This document shows positions 48,330 through 60,944 of a stretch of DNA of 64,000 bases, piece by piece. The notes beneath the pieces are model-generated. The model did not search any database. It was not told the origin of the DNA and was given only the letters and a program-made list of their open reading frames with translations. Within the stretch, counting starts at the first letter, position 1; each line of letters begins with the position of its first letter. This stretch comes from Malurus cyaneus samueli (Eukaryota; Chordata; Aves; Passeriformes; Maluridae): contig CM019229.1 of NCBI GenBank assembly GCA_009741485.1, positions 2,569,175 to 2,633,174 on the forward strand. Reading direction: 5' to 3'. Both the position numbers and the translations under genes were made by a program.

Positions 48330-48690
48330 TACTGGCTGGTTTTGGAGCTTTTGGGAATTTTTTGAGCTCCGTGGATTTTGGAAGCTCTGGTTATTGGAGC
48401 TGCCGGTTGATTTTGGGCAGCCCAAAGTGGATTTTGAAGCTCAGTTTGGATTTTTTGAGCTTGGTGGATTTTGGAGCTCAAAGTGGATTTTGGAGCTCTG
48501 GTGGATTTTGGAGCCCGCCAAAGCAGATTTTGGAACTCAAAGTGGATTTTGGAACTAAGTGGATTTTGGAGCTCAAGGTGGAATTTTGAAGCCAAGGTGG
48601 ATTTTTGGGAGCTCCGGTGGATTTGTGAGAATAGGGATTTGGATCCCAAGGTGGGTTTGGAGCTAAGGGGATTTTGGAGCCCAAGGGTCC
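48330..48690. repeat. 18-bp minisatellite with GGAGCTC units, first copy
   Basis: Units of the form GTGGATTTTGGAGCTCAA run for about 360 bp. The array corresponds to 60945-61310 in the second copy. Confidence 0.93.
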
Positions 48691-49725
48691 TGTCTCCACC
48701 TTGTTCCACAACTAACTCCTCCCCATGCCACAGAGCAGGAATTAGAACCTGCCCCACTTGGGAAAAAGGGTTGTTAAAACCACACAATGAGGCTCTATTT
48801 TCCTAAATATCTTCAAGCAGGAAATGTTTTCTGCTCTCTGTCCACTGGCTGAGAAATCAGGATAAAAACATCTATGAGGGATGTGAGGATTTTATAGGAA
48901 TATGTTGGTGGAGGTTCCTCAGAGGAGGAAATAACTTGAAAATCCCTTGGCTGGGCAATAACAAAACATCCCAGAGTGGTTTCTACAGAAATCTCTGTTT
49001 TCCACAGAAATCGTGTTTTTCACAGAAATCCCTGTTTTCCACTCAAATCCCTGTTTTCCAACCAATCCCAGCAGCCCCAGAGCAGCTCCTGTAAAGAAAA
49101 TTAACCATCCCCATCCCAATCCTCCACACATTACCCTCAGATACAGTTTTAAAAGGATAGATAAATAAATAAATATATATATCAATAAGATATCTTCTAA
49201 TACATAAATAATAAATATCAATAAATGTTAAAATAATAAATTATAATAATAATAGTTTTTAAGTTCTCTTCTAAGGTTTTCCTCTCATCCCTCAGGTATA
49301 TTCAAGTTAAATCTGTAGAAAATTGATGAGGAATCCAGAAGTTGTGGACTGAAGGAAGTGGCCAACAAGAATGGAACATCCATAAATCCCTTCCTCCTGC
49401 TCCCCTGTGGAAAGGCTTTAATTGGGTGGAGGAGTTAAAGAATATTCAATGTTAATGATGGGTGGCACCAAAAATGGGTTTTCCCACGTGAGAAATTTGT
49501 TTAAATGGAGATTTAGAGCACCAGAAAAGAGAAAAGGAACATAAACCAGGGATGTCTTCATGGACAAAAGCTTTTACCTGCCCCTGTGAAATGAGGACAG
49601 CGGTTGGAGCTGATGGATGCTTGGAAGTTTGGGAGCTCAAAGCTTCAAAGTTCAAAAATCAGACAAAAAAATAATTAGTTTTTGTAGTCATCCACAATAT
49701 CTGCATGGAAGGAGCTGCAGGAATT

Positions 49726-50380
49726 TGGGATCACAAGGATTTGGGAATCCAAGAATTTGGGATCACAAGGATTTGGGGGCACAAGGATTTGGGAATCCAA
49801 GGATTTGGGAATCCAAGGATTTGGGAATCCAAAGATTTGGGATCACAAGGATTTGGGGCTACAAGGATTTGGGAATACAAGGATTTGGGGGCATGAGGAA
49901 TATTGTAAAGCAAATATCTGCTGGAGGTTGAGCTCATTCCGAGTCAGGGATGGCCCCTGAAGGATGAGAGGAAAAACTTGAAAGGTTTTTTTTTAATTGG
50001 GGTTTTGATCCTTTTAAAATTTGTTTTCTGAGGATAATGTTGGTGCTTGATTGGGTGGGGCTGGCTGGGATTGGTGGAGGAAATAGGGATTGGTGTGGGA
50101 AATGGGGATTTCTGCGAGAAACAGGGATTTGAGTGGAAGCCGCTCTGGGATGTTTAGTTATTCCTGAGCAGAGAATCCAGGGGGAAAATCTGTGTGTGGG
50201 GCACAATGATTTGGGGGTATAAAGATATAGGGACACAAGGGTTTGGGGACACACGGATTTGGGAACATAAGGATTTGGGAACGCAAGGATTTAGGGACAC
50301 AAGGATTTGGGAGCACAAGAATTTGGGGACACAAGGATTTGGAAACTCAAGGGTTTGGGAACACAGTGATTTGGGGACAG
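49726..50380. repeat. Two arrays of GGATTTGGG units, second copy
   Basis: The array at 49726-49900 is built on a regular 16-17 bp unit AAGGATTTGGGAATCC. The array at 50200-50380 uses CACAAGGATTTGGGGA. The two are separated by about 300 bp of unique sequence. Confidence 0.9.
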
Positions 50381-51689
50381 CCAGCTGGGACAAGGGATAT
50401 TCCAGACCACTGGCATCCCACTCAGCACAAAAAGCTGGGGGAAAGGGAGGAAGGGACGCTCCAAGTGACCAAATTTGCCTTTCCAATCCCATTCCATGTG
50501 AGGGAACTCTGCTGTCCTGGGGTGGCAAAACCTGTGATGGGAAGTGTGGAACTCCTTCCTTCCTTTTTCCTCTGTGACCTTTTCTTTCCCAATTAAACTG
50601 AACTTATCTCAATCCACGGGCACTTCCCTGGCTCCCCACCCACCACAGGTACCTGGGGCTGGGTTATTGCCAGTATTAAACCACAAACACCCTTGGATTT
50701 GCAATTTTGCTAAATTTCCTGGAATTTGGCAGCTGGGAAATATTGACTCTGTGTAATTGCTCAGCAGTTCTTTCATTCCAGCCTCCGTGTAGACTTGCAA
50801 ATATTTAACAAAGCGAGAGAAAAAAAAAAAAAAAGTAAGAAACTTGTAGGGTAATGATTCTTTTTAATAAATTTAATTTTTTTCCCTTCTTTTGAAGGAG
50901 AAAAAGAAAACAGTTTCCAAATGAATTCAGTTTAAGCAAATAGCACCGGAGTCAGAGTGAGGAGCTGTTTATGCAGATGGGGTTCAGGCTGGATAGATCT
51001 CTGTCATTTCCTCTTCCAAAGCTGCAGATCTGTCTGATTTCATGATTTTAATTGGGATTCCTTCCAGCAGTGCCCTGGGAGGGCAGAGGCAGACCTGGGG
51101 GTCCCATAAAGTTTGACAGGAGAGACTGGGACTGCTCTCAGCGTGGTTTTCCTGGGATTTGTGAGACGCTGCCATTGCCATCAGAGCTCCTGTGCTTGCC
51201 CTGCCATGACCTGACTTTATTTGGGTTAGAAAACATCTGGGGAGTTGATCCTTGAAGGGGAACCAGGCTGTTTCTTTGGGTTTTGCCCTCATCTCAGTGT
51301 TTAAAATCCATATTCTGAATTTTGGTGGTGCTTTTCATGTGAGGCAGGAAGAAATAAATCCCAGTTACACTCTGTGCCAGCAGAGCTCAAAAAATCCTCA
51401 TGAACCAGGCACCAACATCACCGAGTTTTACTCTACAAACTGCATTTCATATGGGTCCTTTTTGTTCTCTGAGCCCTCAGGGATCTGAGGTGGATGGGAA
51501 TTTCTGGGGGAAAAAGTGAAGTGAGCAGGACCAGTCTCAAATCCATTGGTTTTTGTTGTTGTTTCAGAAAAAATCCCATTGGTAGGAAGTCAGGGAGGAT
51601 TTAGGGACGTGTTCATGCTTTTCAGTGGGATATTGGCTTTACAGGGCCCTGCTCAGGCCCTGGGGAGCTCTGGTTATTGTTGTCCCATG

Positions 51690-52580
51690 ATTTATCCCAT
51701 GATTGATTCCCTGATTGATTCCCTTCTTTTTCCATGATTTATTCCATGATTTGTCTGTGATTTATTCCCTGATTTATTCCATGGTTTATTCCTTCATTTT
51801 TTTCCCTGATTGATTCCCTGATTGATTCCCTGACTGATTCCATGATTTTTTTCCTGATTTATTCCACTATTTATTCCTCGATTTTTCCCCTGGTTTATTC
51901 CCTGATTCTGATTTTTCCCCTGATTTATTCCATGATTTTTCCCCTGATTTATTCCATGGTTGATTCCCTGATTGATTGCTGATTGATTCCCTGATTCATT
52001 TTCTGATTTTTTCCCTGGTTGATTCCCTTAATTGATTCCATTATTTAATCCATGATTTATTCCATGACTGATTCCCTGATTTATTCCATGATTTATTCTG
52101 TGATTTATTCTATGATTTATTTTGTGATTGATTCCCTGATTGATTCCCTGATTGATTCCCTGATCTTTCCACTGATTTTTTCCGTGACTGATTCCCTGAT
52201 TTGTTCCCTGATTGATCCTGATTGATTCCCCGATTTTTCTGCTGATTTTTCCCTAATTTTTTCCTGATTTATCGCATGATTTATTCCCTGATTTTTTCCC
52301 CGATTTTCCCCCTGATTGATCCCCTGATTGATTCCCTGATCTTTCCACTGATTTTTTCCTTGATTGATTACCTGATTTATTCCCTGATTTTTCCTCCGAT
52401 TTTCCCCTGATTGATTCTCTGATTTTCCCTGCTTTTCCCCTGATTGATCCCCTGATTTTTCCCCTGATATTTCCCTGATTTTCCCCCAGTTTTCCCGATT
52501 GATCCCCCAATTTTTCCCCCAATTTTCCTGATTGATCCCTGATTTTTCCCCTATTTTCCCCCGACTGACCCCCTGATTTT
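51690..52580. repeat. TGATT-CCC minisatellite abutting the exon 18 acceptor, second copy
   Basis: About 890 bp of 12-14 bp units (TTCCCTGATTGATTCCCTGA, TTCCATGATTTATTCC and TTTTTCCCCTGATT) end about 10 bp before the exon 18 acceptor. Each unit combines a pyrimidine run with CTGAT, CTGAC or ATGAT. This gives dozens of matches to the metazoan branch-point consensus yUnAy inside a continuous polypyrimidine tract. Confidence 0.93.
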
Positions 52581-52590
52581 CCCTCCCCAG

Positions 52591-52696
52591 GACGAGGAGG
52601 AGATGGAGGAAGCCACCAATCAGAAGCTGGCCCTGCAGAAGGCCAAGGAAGTGGCGAAGTCAGCCCCATGTCTGCGGCCAACATCTCCATCGCTGC
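52591..52696 (+). CDS. CACNA1B: CACNA1B exon 18, start of the II-III loop (one base missing)
   Basis: The acceptor is CCCTCCCCAG and the donor GTAAGC. The exon reads DEEEMEEATNQKLALQKAKE then VA, after which one G appears to be missing (GTGGCGAAGTCAGC where GTGGCGGAAGTCAGC would be expected). Beyond it SPMSAANISIA reads in the shifted frame, followed by gc. It is 106 nt against an expected 107 (35 codons plus 2). This is the cytoplasmic loop just after IIS6, leading towards the syntaxin/SNAP-25 interaction (synprint) region. Taken literally, the one-base loss meets a stop (TAA) soon after splicing to exon 18a. I regard it as a sequence error, although the other copy lacks the same base. Confidence 0.92.
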
Positions 52697-52924
52697 GTAA
52701 GCCAATCCTTCATTCCTTGTGATCCCATTCCCATTTTCTGCTGTCCGTGTGTCTGTCCAGCATCTGCACCATCCCTGTCACTCTCAGGGCTTTGGGGTGG
52801 CCAAACCCTTCAGTGCTGAGCACTTAATTGGGGGTTTAATTAAGGATTTCTCTCAGTTTGGGTCTCTTGTGGTGCCTCATCTTTCGATAATTGTGTTTCA
52901 GAAGGATTTTTTTTTTTTTAAGCT

Positions 52925-53215
52925 GTCATGGGATAGATTTCACCAGGTGAAGTGTTTGCATTTACAAAATGTCGATTTTTAATAATGTATGCACCAAATC
53001 AGATTTCACTAGGTGAAGTGTTTGCATTTACAAAGTGTCCATTTTTAATGATGTATGCACCAAATCAGATAGATTTCACCAGGTGAAATGTTTACATTCA
53101 CAAAACGTAGATTTTTAATGAAGTATGCACCAAATCAGATGGATTTTACCAGGTGAAGTGTTTGCATTTACAGAATGTCAATTTTTAATAATGTATGCAC
53201 AAATTTACCTTTCTT
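52925..53215. repeat. 66-bp tandem repeat, four units, second copy
   Basis: It begins about 230 bp downstream of exon 18. Units are built from AGATTTCACCAGGTGAAGTG, TTTGCATTTACAAAATG and TTTTTAATAATGTATGCACC, with small differences between units (for example CACTAGGTGAAG). Confidence 0.93.
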
Positions 53216-53224
53216 TGACAATCT

Positions 53225-53800
53225 CAGAATTCAAATAAGGCATCCCCTTAAATAGCTGAAAAATGTGCTTGAATTCCTTTTCCTTTCATTGGGTTGAGTA
53301 AAATGTGTCTGGGAGGTGGTTTTGGGGTAGGGAAACCAATCTGAATTTTCAGAGGTCTGGATGAGGACAAGCATGGGCTCTGTGACACCAAAATCCTTGG
53401 AAATAAAGAATTCAAGTGCAAAGGCATCTCTCAAATAGCTGCAAAATGTGCTTGAATTCCCTTTCCCTGCTGTTTGGAGTGAGTAATATAACATTTGGGA
53501 GCTGGTTTGGGGTAGGAAAACCAACTGGAGTTTTCAGAATCCTGGAGGAGGACAAGCACAGGCTCTGTGACACCAAAACCCTTGGAAATTTAAAGAAGAA
53601 TTTCAAATGCAAAAGCATCCTCTTAAATAGCTGAAAATGTGCTTGAATTCCCTTTCCCTGCTGTTTGAAAGAGCTGGGTTGGGCAAAATCATGTCTGGGA
53701 GTTGGTTTGGTGGTAGGAAAACCAATCTGAATTTTCAGAGGTCTGGAGGAGGACAAACACAGTCTCTGTGACACCAAAATCCTTGGAAAATGGAATAGTG
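53225..53800. repeat. About 185-bp tandem repeat, three units, second copy
   Basis: Three successive units carry CTTAAATAGCTGAAAA-TGTG, TTGAATTCCCTTTCCCTGC, GGTAGGAAAACCAA and GACACCAAAATCCTTGGAAA. Units diverge by roughly one base in ten by eye. Confidence 0.92.
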
Positions 53801-55004
53801 AAAGGGGTCTCTGCAGAGGCTGGAATGGGATCGATTTTAGGGATTTAAGGGATTTAAGGTCCTTGCAACCCAACCCAACCCAACCCAATCCATTCCATGA
53901 TTCTTTCCAAGGATTTGTTGCAAAGGTTGCTTGAACTCTTCTGGAATTTCAGCATCAAAAAAGTTTGGTCCTGCATTTTACTGAGAGCTGCTGATGTTTT
54001 CCAGACCCCTTTCACAGGAGAGACCTCCGAGACCTCCCCTCCTCTGAGGGAGAAGCTCAAGCATTAAAAAAAAAAATAAAAAAAAGAAATTTCCTGCTCG
54101 ATTTTATTGGAAAATGCCTGAACTGCAGCCAGATCCCTGCTCATTCCTTCAGTGGAAATCTCTTTTTTACTGGGAGTTTAATCCACTTTAGCAGAGACAA
54201 AAGAGGCCCAGTGGAGCCAGTTTTTTACATGTGGTGGAAAAGAAAATTATTAATTTCACTATTTTATTCTTCTTACCATTTTATTTTGTCATTACTGCTG
54301 TAATCAGTTCCTATTTATGTTCTGGCTGTTTGAAATATCATTTTTTCCCTTACAATTATTTTCTGTCCAGCCTTGAAAAGGAGTCAGATGAGGATAATTG
54401 CTTTTGCACTTTGCTGAATTTATTGCTTCTGGTATTTTAAAGTGTGAGATGATGATGATGCTTCTTTGCTTCTGTTTTAATCAAGGCATTTTGCATGGGC
54501 AGATTTCTTAGAAATCAGCAGAAAAAAACCCAAAAAACCCTGCTTTCATGGAGCTGAGTTGAAATTGCTTAAAATCACCTTTTTTTTTCCATGACTTTTC
54601 ACTGGATTTTCAAAAGCACAGGGACAGTTTAATGACAGCAATTTGAAGTGAGGGCAAAATTGTGGATTTTTGGTGATTTTGCCTCAAATTGAGCCTGCTC
54701 TGCCCTGTTTGGGTGAACATTCACGTTGGGACAGTTGGAAAGTTGATGATTTTCACAACTCCTGACACTGTCCAGGCTGAGCCTCCCAGGGCTGCTCACA
54801 AACCTTGCAGGGCTTTGGTTTGGGGCAAAAAAAGCCACGTTTAGGGCCAAAAGTTGATGCCTGATGGATGATGCCACAAAGGGAAAGGCTGGGCAGGAGT
54901 CAGGTGTTTTGGGAGATGGGAAGATGTTTTGGGATGGATTGGTGACCCATGATCTGTGAGGGATTTAACAAATCCATGCCAAGGCAGTTGGTTTTCCATG
55001 TAAA

Positions 55005-55260
55005 TCCCAGAATATTCCGAGCTGGGAGGGACCCAGGAGGGTCAAGCACAGCTCTTGAGTGACCACCCCATGGAGGGATGGAATGTGAATCCATGGGGAA
55101 CTCCAGAGGGGCCTGGCTGCCCTGATCCCGAGGATTGGGAGCTGGTTTGCAGCAGCCATCCCTTGGATCTCTCATCTCCAGGGCAGCAGAGCCCTTTTGG
55201 TCCCCAAATCCACCCCAAAGCTCCGTTTCTCCTGCTCTCAGTCCCCACAGAGCTCTGAGG
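55005..55260 (-). mobile_element. CR1-like 3' fragment, second copy
   Basis: AATATTCCGAGCTGGGAGGG and CCAGGAGGGTCAAGCACAGC resemble a reversed CR1 tail. This is the partner of 42440-42660. Confidence 0.6.
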
Positions 55261-55454
55261 GCAGAGCAGGAGTCGTGATAACAGCAAATCCTGGCAGATC
55301 AGACTCAGAGCTGGATGTGCCAAAAGGGAAAAGAATATTCTGGAAAATGGGATTTTTGACATAAGGAGATATAACCCTAAACTAAACCCCTGTAAAACTT
55401 AGGTACAAAGAATCCAGCACCTGCAGGATTAAGGGAGAAGGAATGGGAAAGATA

Positions 55455-55895
55455 TCAATTTATATATATAAATATTCAGTTTATATTTGCAGAAATATCT
55501 CAGTTTATTTGTAGAATATCTGTTATATTTGTATAAATTTTTCTATATACAAAATAAATTTTAATATTTACAATATATATATAATTATAATATATAATAT
55601 TAAATTATATATAATGAATAATATAAGAAAACAATATTATTAATAAAATAAATATATTATGTATATAATATATAATATATATTTATATAACCTATTTAAT
55701 ATATAACAATAAATATATATAAAATATATAATATAATATAAATATAATATAATATAAATATTATAATAATATTAAATAGATATAAAATATATAATATATA
55801 ATAATATGCAATATATAAATAATAATAAAATTAATTAATTTAATAGAAAAATTAATGTTATTTTTTAATATATATATAAATAAATACATATTTTT
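55455..55895. repeat. AT-rich microsatellite block, second copy
   Basis: The stretch is about 440 bp of almost pure A/T with TATATAA and AATATA permutations. It differs from the first copy in length and phase, as is usual for poorly resolved AT repeats. Confidence 0.92.
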
Positions 55896-57644
55896 AGTTT
55901 TACAATTTAATGTTTTTTTCCCAGCATGTGAAAATGGATTTCTGTAACAACAACAGGCATCGATTGCATTTAGATATTTCTCAATATTCTGAAAGCATTG
56001 ACATTTTCCCTCCCTGCATCAGCCCAGACAGTGGGGGCAGAGCACACGGTGACTTGGATTTTCTCAGTCACGATTTCCACGTTCCCAGCGTGTTTTTCCC
56101 ACCTCCCACAGGTGACAGTGCAGTCCCTGGGCTGAGCCTGCTGAAAGGTCCCCCTGGCTGGGCACATTCAGGGCTGAGGTGCTGCTTTATTCCCTTCCCT
56201 CGCCATTCCTGTCCCCAGCCCCGAGCATGTTTCCCCCTGAACCTCCTTCCAGACCTGTCCACGCTGTTGGATCTTCCACCTCTGGCATTTTTCCCAGTGC
56301 CAGCAGAATTCCCGCTTTGTTCCTGGGCCTGCAGTTTTCCTGTCCCAGCCTTTCTTCCTAACCAAGCTCCAGAACCCTCTCCATTTATCGTGTTGGTTGG
56401 TGTCGTAGTTTGAATGAATTTAATGGGAGCAAAACACTCCCAAGTTCCAGCAAACCTCCCCCCTCTCTCTCTTTCCCCACCCGGTCCTGGAGACAAACTT
56501 TTCCACAGAGAGGAAAGTGAAAAGAAAAGGGAAAAAAAACCTATTTATTTAAAATTATAAAAATAACAACAACAAAAAAAAACCAAACTGTGGAACCAGC
56601 TGTTAGATCTCAAAGCTTTCTCTTCCCTCTGGGAGTAGCTTCCCCTCCGGGGCCCCAAGGGTTGGACAGAGTCTCTCTGGTGTTCACTGAGGATCTTTCT
56701 CATCTGTCGTGCCACGGGAATCCTCCAATTCTCAGATGACGAAGAAAAAAAAAATCGAGGAAAAACAAGTCCAAAGAAAGGAGAAAAAAAAAAAAAAAAA
56801 GCAGTCCCAGAGAGCAGGCAGCTTCTTTTCCGCCGCTGACCCTGAGAGCCTCCTGAAAAAAAAATATGTGTGTCTTGTCCCTTTCCCTCCCATTGTTCTT
56901 GAAGGGAGGAACATCACCAAACAAACCAGAGCAGTCTCGACTAATGTATAGTTACAGAAGGGTTGTTTAACTTTCCTCTAACATAAGCAGATGATAGGAA
57001 TACAATACTCAGCTAACCTAGGACAGTTGGAAACATCATTTCCCAATGAGGAATGGTTGTGACCCAGTGTTCTGGCATGCTTGGAGGCTCTGCAGAGGCA
57101 CCTTCACCTTCCCACCTGGAATTGGATGCTGTGGGAGCCAGGAATTGCTTTGTGATTGATGGGCACCAGGGATCTCTTTCAATAACGGGCTCATCATTGC
57201 AGGGCTGTGCAGGGATCATTTATCTCCCGTCTGCCTCCCGCTCCCGACATCCTGAGCTTGGTGTGCAGCTCCCACTTCAGCCAGCTCCCAGAATTTCTCT
57301 GATTTTCCTCCTATTTCTGTGGGATTCACCTGAATCAGATTCGTCTCACACAGCTTGCTGTTTCACCTGGTGAACTCTATCCCAAAAGATTTATTTTGTG
57401 GTTGCTTGGGATGAAAAGTGAGGGTGGGGTGCTGGTTTGGAGCTCCTGCTTCATCCAGTTCTGAGAATTTCTCTGGTTTGCCTCCTGTTCCAGTGGGATT
57501 CACCTAAATCACATTTGTCTGACCACACTTGAGTTTTCTCACCTGGTGAACTCTATCCTGAAGGGGCTTTTTTTATTTCATGACTTCTCAGGATGCCAAG
57601 TGAGAGTGCTGCGTTGGTTCTGTTGATGCCTAAATCCGGCTGCC

Positions 57645-58062
57645 TAAAGCAGAGTGTGGCCAGAATTGAGAGAATCCAAAGCAGTTCTGTTATTGCAGAG
57701 CCTTCAGGGCCATTCAGGGCAGTCCCAGCCCAGCCAGGGGCTGCACCCACAATGGACAATGGCTCACGGCTTTTTCACCCTTTCTCACTTTTGTCCATTT
57801 GCACATCGGGATTTGCTGAATCCTCCAATTGCAGCTGCAGCCAATGCAGTCAAAAACTCCAACTTGGCTCCCCCAATTCTCTGTTGTTCCCATCTCTTGG
57901 GGCCTGGCACAGGGAGGTGTCCTTGAGTTTGGGGCTGCAGAGGAATTGTTTTGTGCAAAATGGGAGAGCAGGAGCTCAGCACTGTCTGTGGAGTCTGGAG
58001 TTAAACACTGAAGAATTCCAGGGGTACAGAGACATGGAAATAGGGAAACTGAAATCCTAATG
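57645..58062. repeat. Dispersed repeat of about 410 bp, copy 4 (inside second duplicated block)
   Basis: The copy is full length, from CCTAAAGCAGAGTGTGGCCA to GGAAACTGAAATCCTAATG. It is nearly identical to the intron 12 copy, although the two sit in different introns. Counting the duplicated pair once, the family has three separate insertions in this window. Confidence 0.83.
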
Positions 58063-60944
58063 CATCCCCATCAGAGTTTGCAATGTTTGGCTGGAAAGAG
58101 GAGATGTGTTGGATTGGAGCCCATTGTTTCATTCCTCTCTTTTGTGATTTTTTGTTTTCCGTTTAGCATTTCCTTGCTTTGTTGTTTCTGGAGGTGAGTT
58201 CTGGGTGTGTCCAGCCCTCCCAGTGCTGTCCCAAAGCCCCTCTGTGCCATTTGCACCACTCAACCTCCTGTCCTGAGGGACCTTACAGAGCCAGGGGTCT
58301 GCAGAGCAATCCATTGGTGCAGCTCCCTGGGCAGCCAGGACAGAGCAGGGGCCCCTGGGGGATTTGGGAAAATCACAATTCCTGAGGTGTTGGGTGTACA
58401 AAACACTTTGTGACGCTGCTGCCAGGGGAAGGAGGAGCTGCCAGGCTCATCCCTGTAAGTCACACCAAGACCCCAGCACAAACACAGCAGTTTTTGCTGG
58501 TTTTGCCTGTCCTGATGCCTGAATTCCCCATGTTTGGGTTCCTCCTGTGCCTCTCCTGTTCCGGCTGGAGCTGCATTGATGGTGCAAACAAAAGGGGCTG
58601 CCAGGAGCACTCCCTGGGCTCCCCAGAACTCACAAGGCCCTCTCCTCACCTTTGCCTGGGAAAAGCCTTAAAACAGCAATTTTCCAGCAATCCTAAGTTG
58701 GTAGGATCCCACTAGGTAGCAAGTCACACTTCGGGAAGCTTTTCGCACTCTGTGACTTATGAGGTTTGGGGTTTTATTAATTCCATGAATTAATGGATGA
58801 CAATTGTAACCAGATCCTTGGAAATCATTTCATCACAGGTGTGAGGGGTGAGTTTTGGGTGGGAGGAGAATTCCCAGGTGTGGTGGATGAAAATCTGTGG
58901 ACAGTGGCAGAGGCAGCTCCTGGACATGGGCACCAAAGTGCACTCAAACTGCCTGCTGCATTTTCCAGAGTTATTCGTGCTTCCCAGGACAACTTCCCAG
59001 CCTCCAAAGACCTCTTCCTGCCCCCAGGCTGTGCCTGGATTCTGTTGGGTTGCTCAAAGCAGTTTTTGTTCAATTCCAGGCCCCCAGGGGACGGTGCCTG
59101 GCAGTGGGAGTGAGGCACAAAAGCCACGAGAGAATCACCCAAAGTCACTGGAGGTGGCACCCCAGTCCCTTCCCCAATTCTCTGTCCCTTTTGTCCATCT
59201 CTGGGGCTGCAGGGGAGGGTGGGATGCTCTGTTTCTCCAGGTTTTCCATCTCAAAGGTTCCACATTTTCCTTGTTTCTCCGGAATGCCGTGGCTGCTCTC
59301 CACATCTCTGTTGGGCTTGGGGCACCCAGCAGGACCCAGCAAGGAACTGCCAGAGCATCCAGCCCGCGCCCTGGGCCCTGCTGGGGGGTGTGGATCACAA
59401 AAGGTGTTCTTTTCCCCATGCTGGTGGTGATTCCTTCCCTCTCTCCCTGCCCTGGTGTATGTGTGTGTGAGGTTCTGTGATTCCCCCGTGGGGTTCCCTT
59501 TCTGTCCTCGCTGTCAGTGTCACCCCAGCCGCCCCCAAAGCCACTCCCTGGGCTCTGTCCCCCGTTCCTGGTAAGTAGCACCCAGTGAAAATCAGCTCCT
59601 GCTCTTGGTTTTTTGCCCTGGGAGGGAATGTGCCTCAGTTCTGTGTTTCAAACCCTGCGGTTCCTGTGCCAATCCAGGAAAATTTTTATCTCAAAAAGAC
59701 GGATCCAGCAGAGCAGCGAACTGCGGGAGTTATGTAACGTTCAGGGCCAGGTGACAATGACAGAGCGTGGCCTCCACCCTGCTCTGCACCCAACGAGGCA
59801 GGGACACACAGAGGTTCATTCCAGCCTCCCACTGAGGGATGTTCCTCCCAAGTTAAACCCCAAATTTCCACAGCTGCTGCTGGAATTTACAACAGGCTCG
59901 GTGCTGACCTCCAGGTAAACCAGGGCAGCCCTTGCATCCTCCTCCATCCCGAGCTTCCCACCTGTTTTCCCAAAGGAATTTCTTGGTTATCCCTGAGGGA
60001 TCTGTGCAGTCAGGGGTTTATTTTTGCTGCCAGCCTGCATGTTCACCATCCAGCCAAAGAGTGAAAAGGTGCCCAGCTGGAGCAAGCAATCATTTTCCTG
60101 GCCAGCCAGCAGGACCTGCCAGCCCCGCTCTGACTCCTGCTCCTGTTTCATTTGGCACCAGATAAACACAGAAATTCTGAGGTTTCACTAAAATCCTTCA
60201 CCTGGCCTCTCAGCACATGGTTTGCTTCAAGCAAAACTTTTATGGATTTTTCTTACATTCACTCCAGGTTTCTGAACCTTTGGATTTGGTGTTACATGTG
60301 TTATCCCGGCCAACGTTTCTGTTTAGAGTAATCCATTAATTTTAATCGATGTATATTTAAAACTCTGCTTACGTGATTTCCAGAGAATATTAAATTTTAA
60401 CTGGGCCTTCTGGCTTGCTAGAATTGATTGTTAACATTGATTGTTAACAGATTTAAACGCCCATGAAAGCAGCAGGAAAAATGCTGCAACTGAAAAGGCA
60501 AATTCAGGAGGTGAAGGGATTTTATTTCCAGATTTGGGGAGGGTTTTTTGAATGCTGTAGATCGATCAAAATGATCATTTAGAACTATGAAAAAATTAAC
60601 GCCTCAAGCCAAGATCAGGATATTTAGAATCCTGGTTTTCTGTAGATTCCCTGTCAAAGGCAGAACAAACACTTTTTCTGTGTAATTTGGTGATTTCAGT
60701 ATTTAGAACCCTCCCATAAATGATGTGAAGGAAATTCCTGGAGCTTCAGGAAGCTCCTTCCAACCCTGGGCTCCTCCTGCCCCGCTGAAAGCTGCAGCAG
60801 AACATAGGTTTTTAGGCGCAGTGACCCATTTTTGGACAGTCTGAGCTAGGCTCATCCCAATCCCTGTCCCAGGAGAGAGGTAGGTACCTCCAAAGAGCCC
60901 AGTTGAGGCCAGGACTGAGGAGAAGCTGCCTGGCACCAGTTGCT

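Larger units (their letters stand above)
35553..48770. repeat. Duplicated block, first copy (low quality)
   Basis: The block is colinear with 48775-61385 in the same orientation, from TAAAACCACACAATGAGG at the left to CTGCCCCACTTGG at the right. From 37368 on it carries many single-base deletions relative to the second copy (for example ACCAACAGAAG against ACCAATCAGAAG). Some intervals, such as 44200-44400, differ strongly. It also holds an insertion (36498-37342) that repeats 34640-35550, and then 25 N. It includes exon 18. The most likely reading is a redundant, poorly polished contig joined in front of its better copy. Confidence 0.85.
31975..52590 (+). other. CACNA1B: Intron 17 as assembled, including the duplicated block
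   Basis: As written, the last intact splice partner for exon 17 is exon 18 at 40135 or 52591. If the 36498-48772 block is an assembly artefact, the true intron is about 8 kb: 31975-35550 plus the material at 48775-52590. It contains a TTTA microsatellite (32586-32703), a CR1 end (33080-33235), a 0.7-kb T/G tract (33966-34684), tandem arrays of GGATTTGGG-type units, and the TGATT-CCC array just before exon 18. Confidence 0.7.

Noticed and set aside
59516..59572. Possible small exon before GTAAGT (partner at 46908-46957), Pro-rich in translation
   Set aside because: An AG and a good GTAAGT donor are present, but I recognise no calcium-channel sequence and the phase cannot be tested. RNA evidence would be needed.
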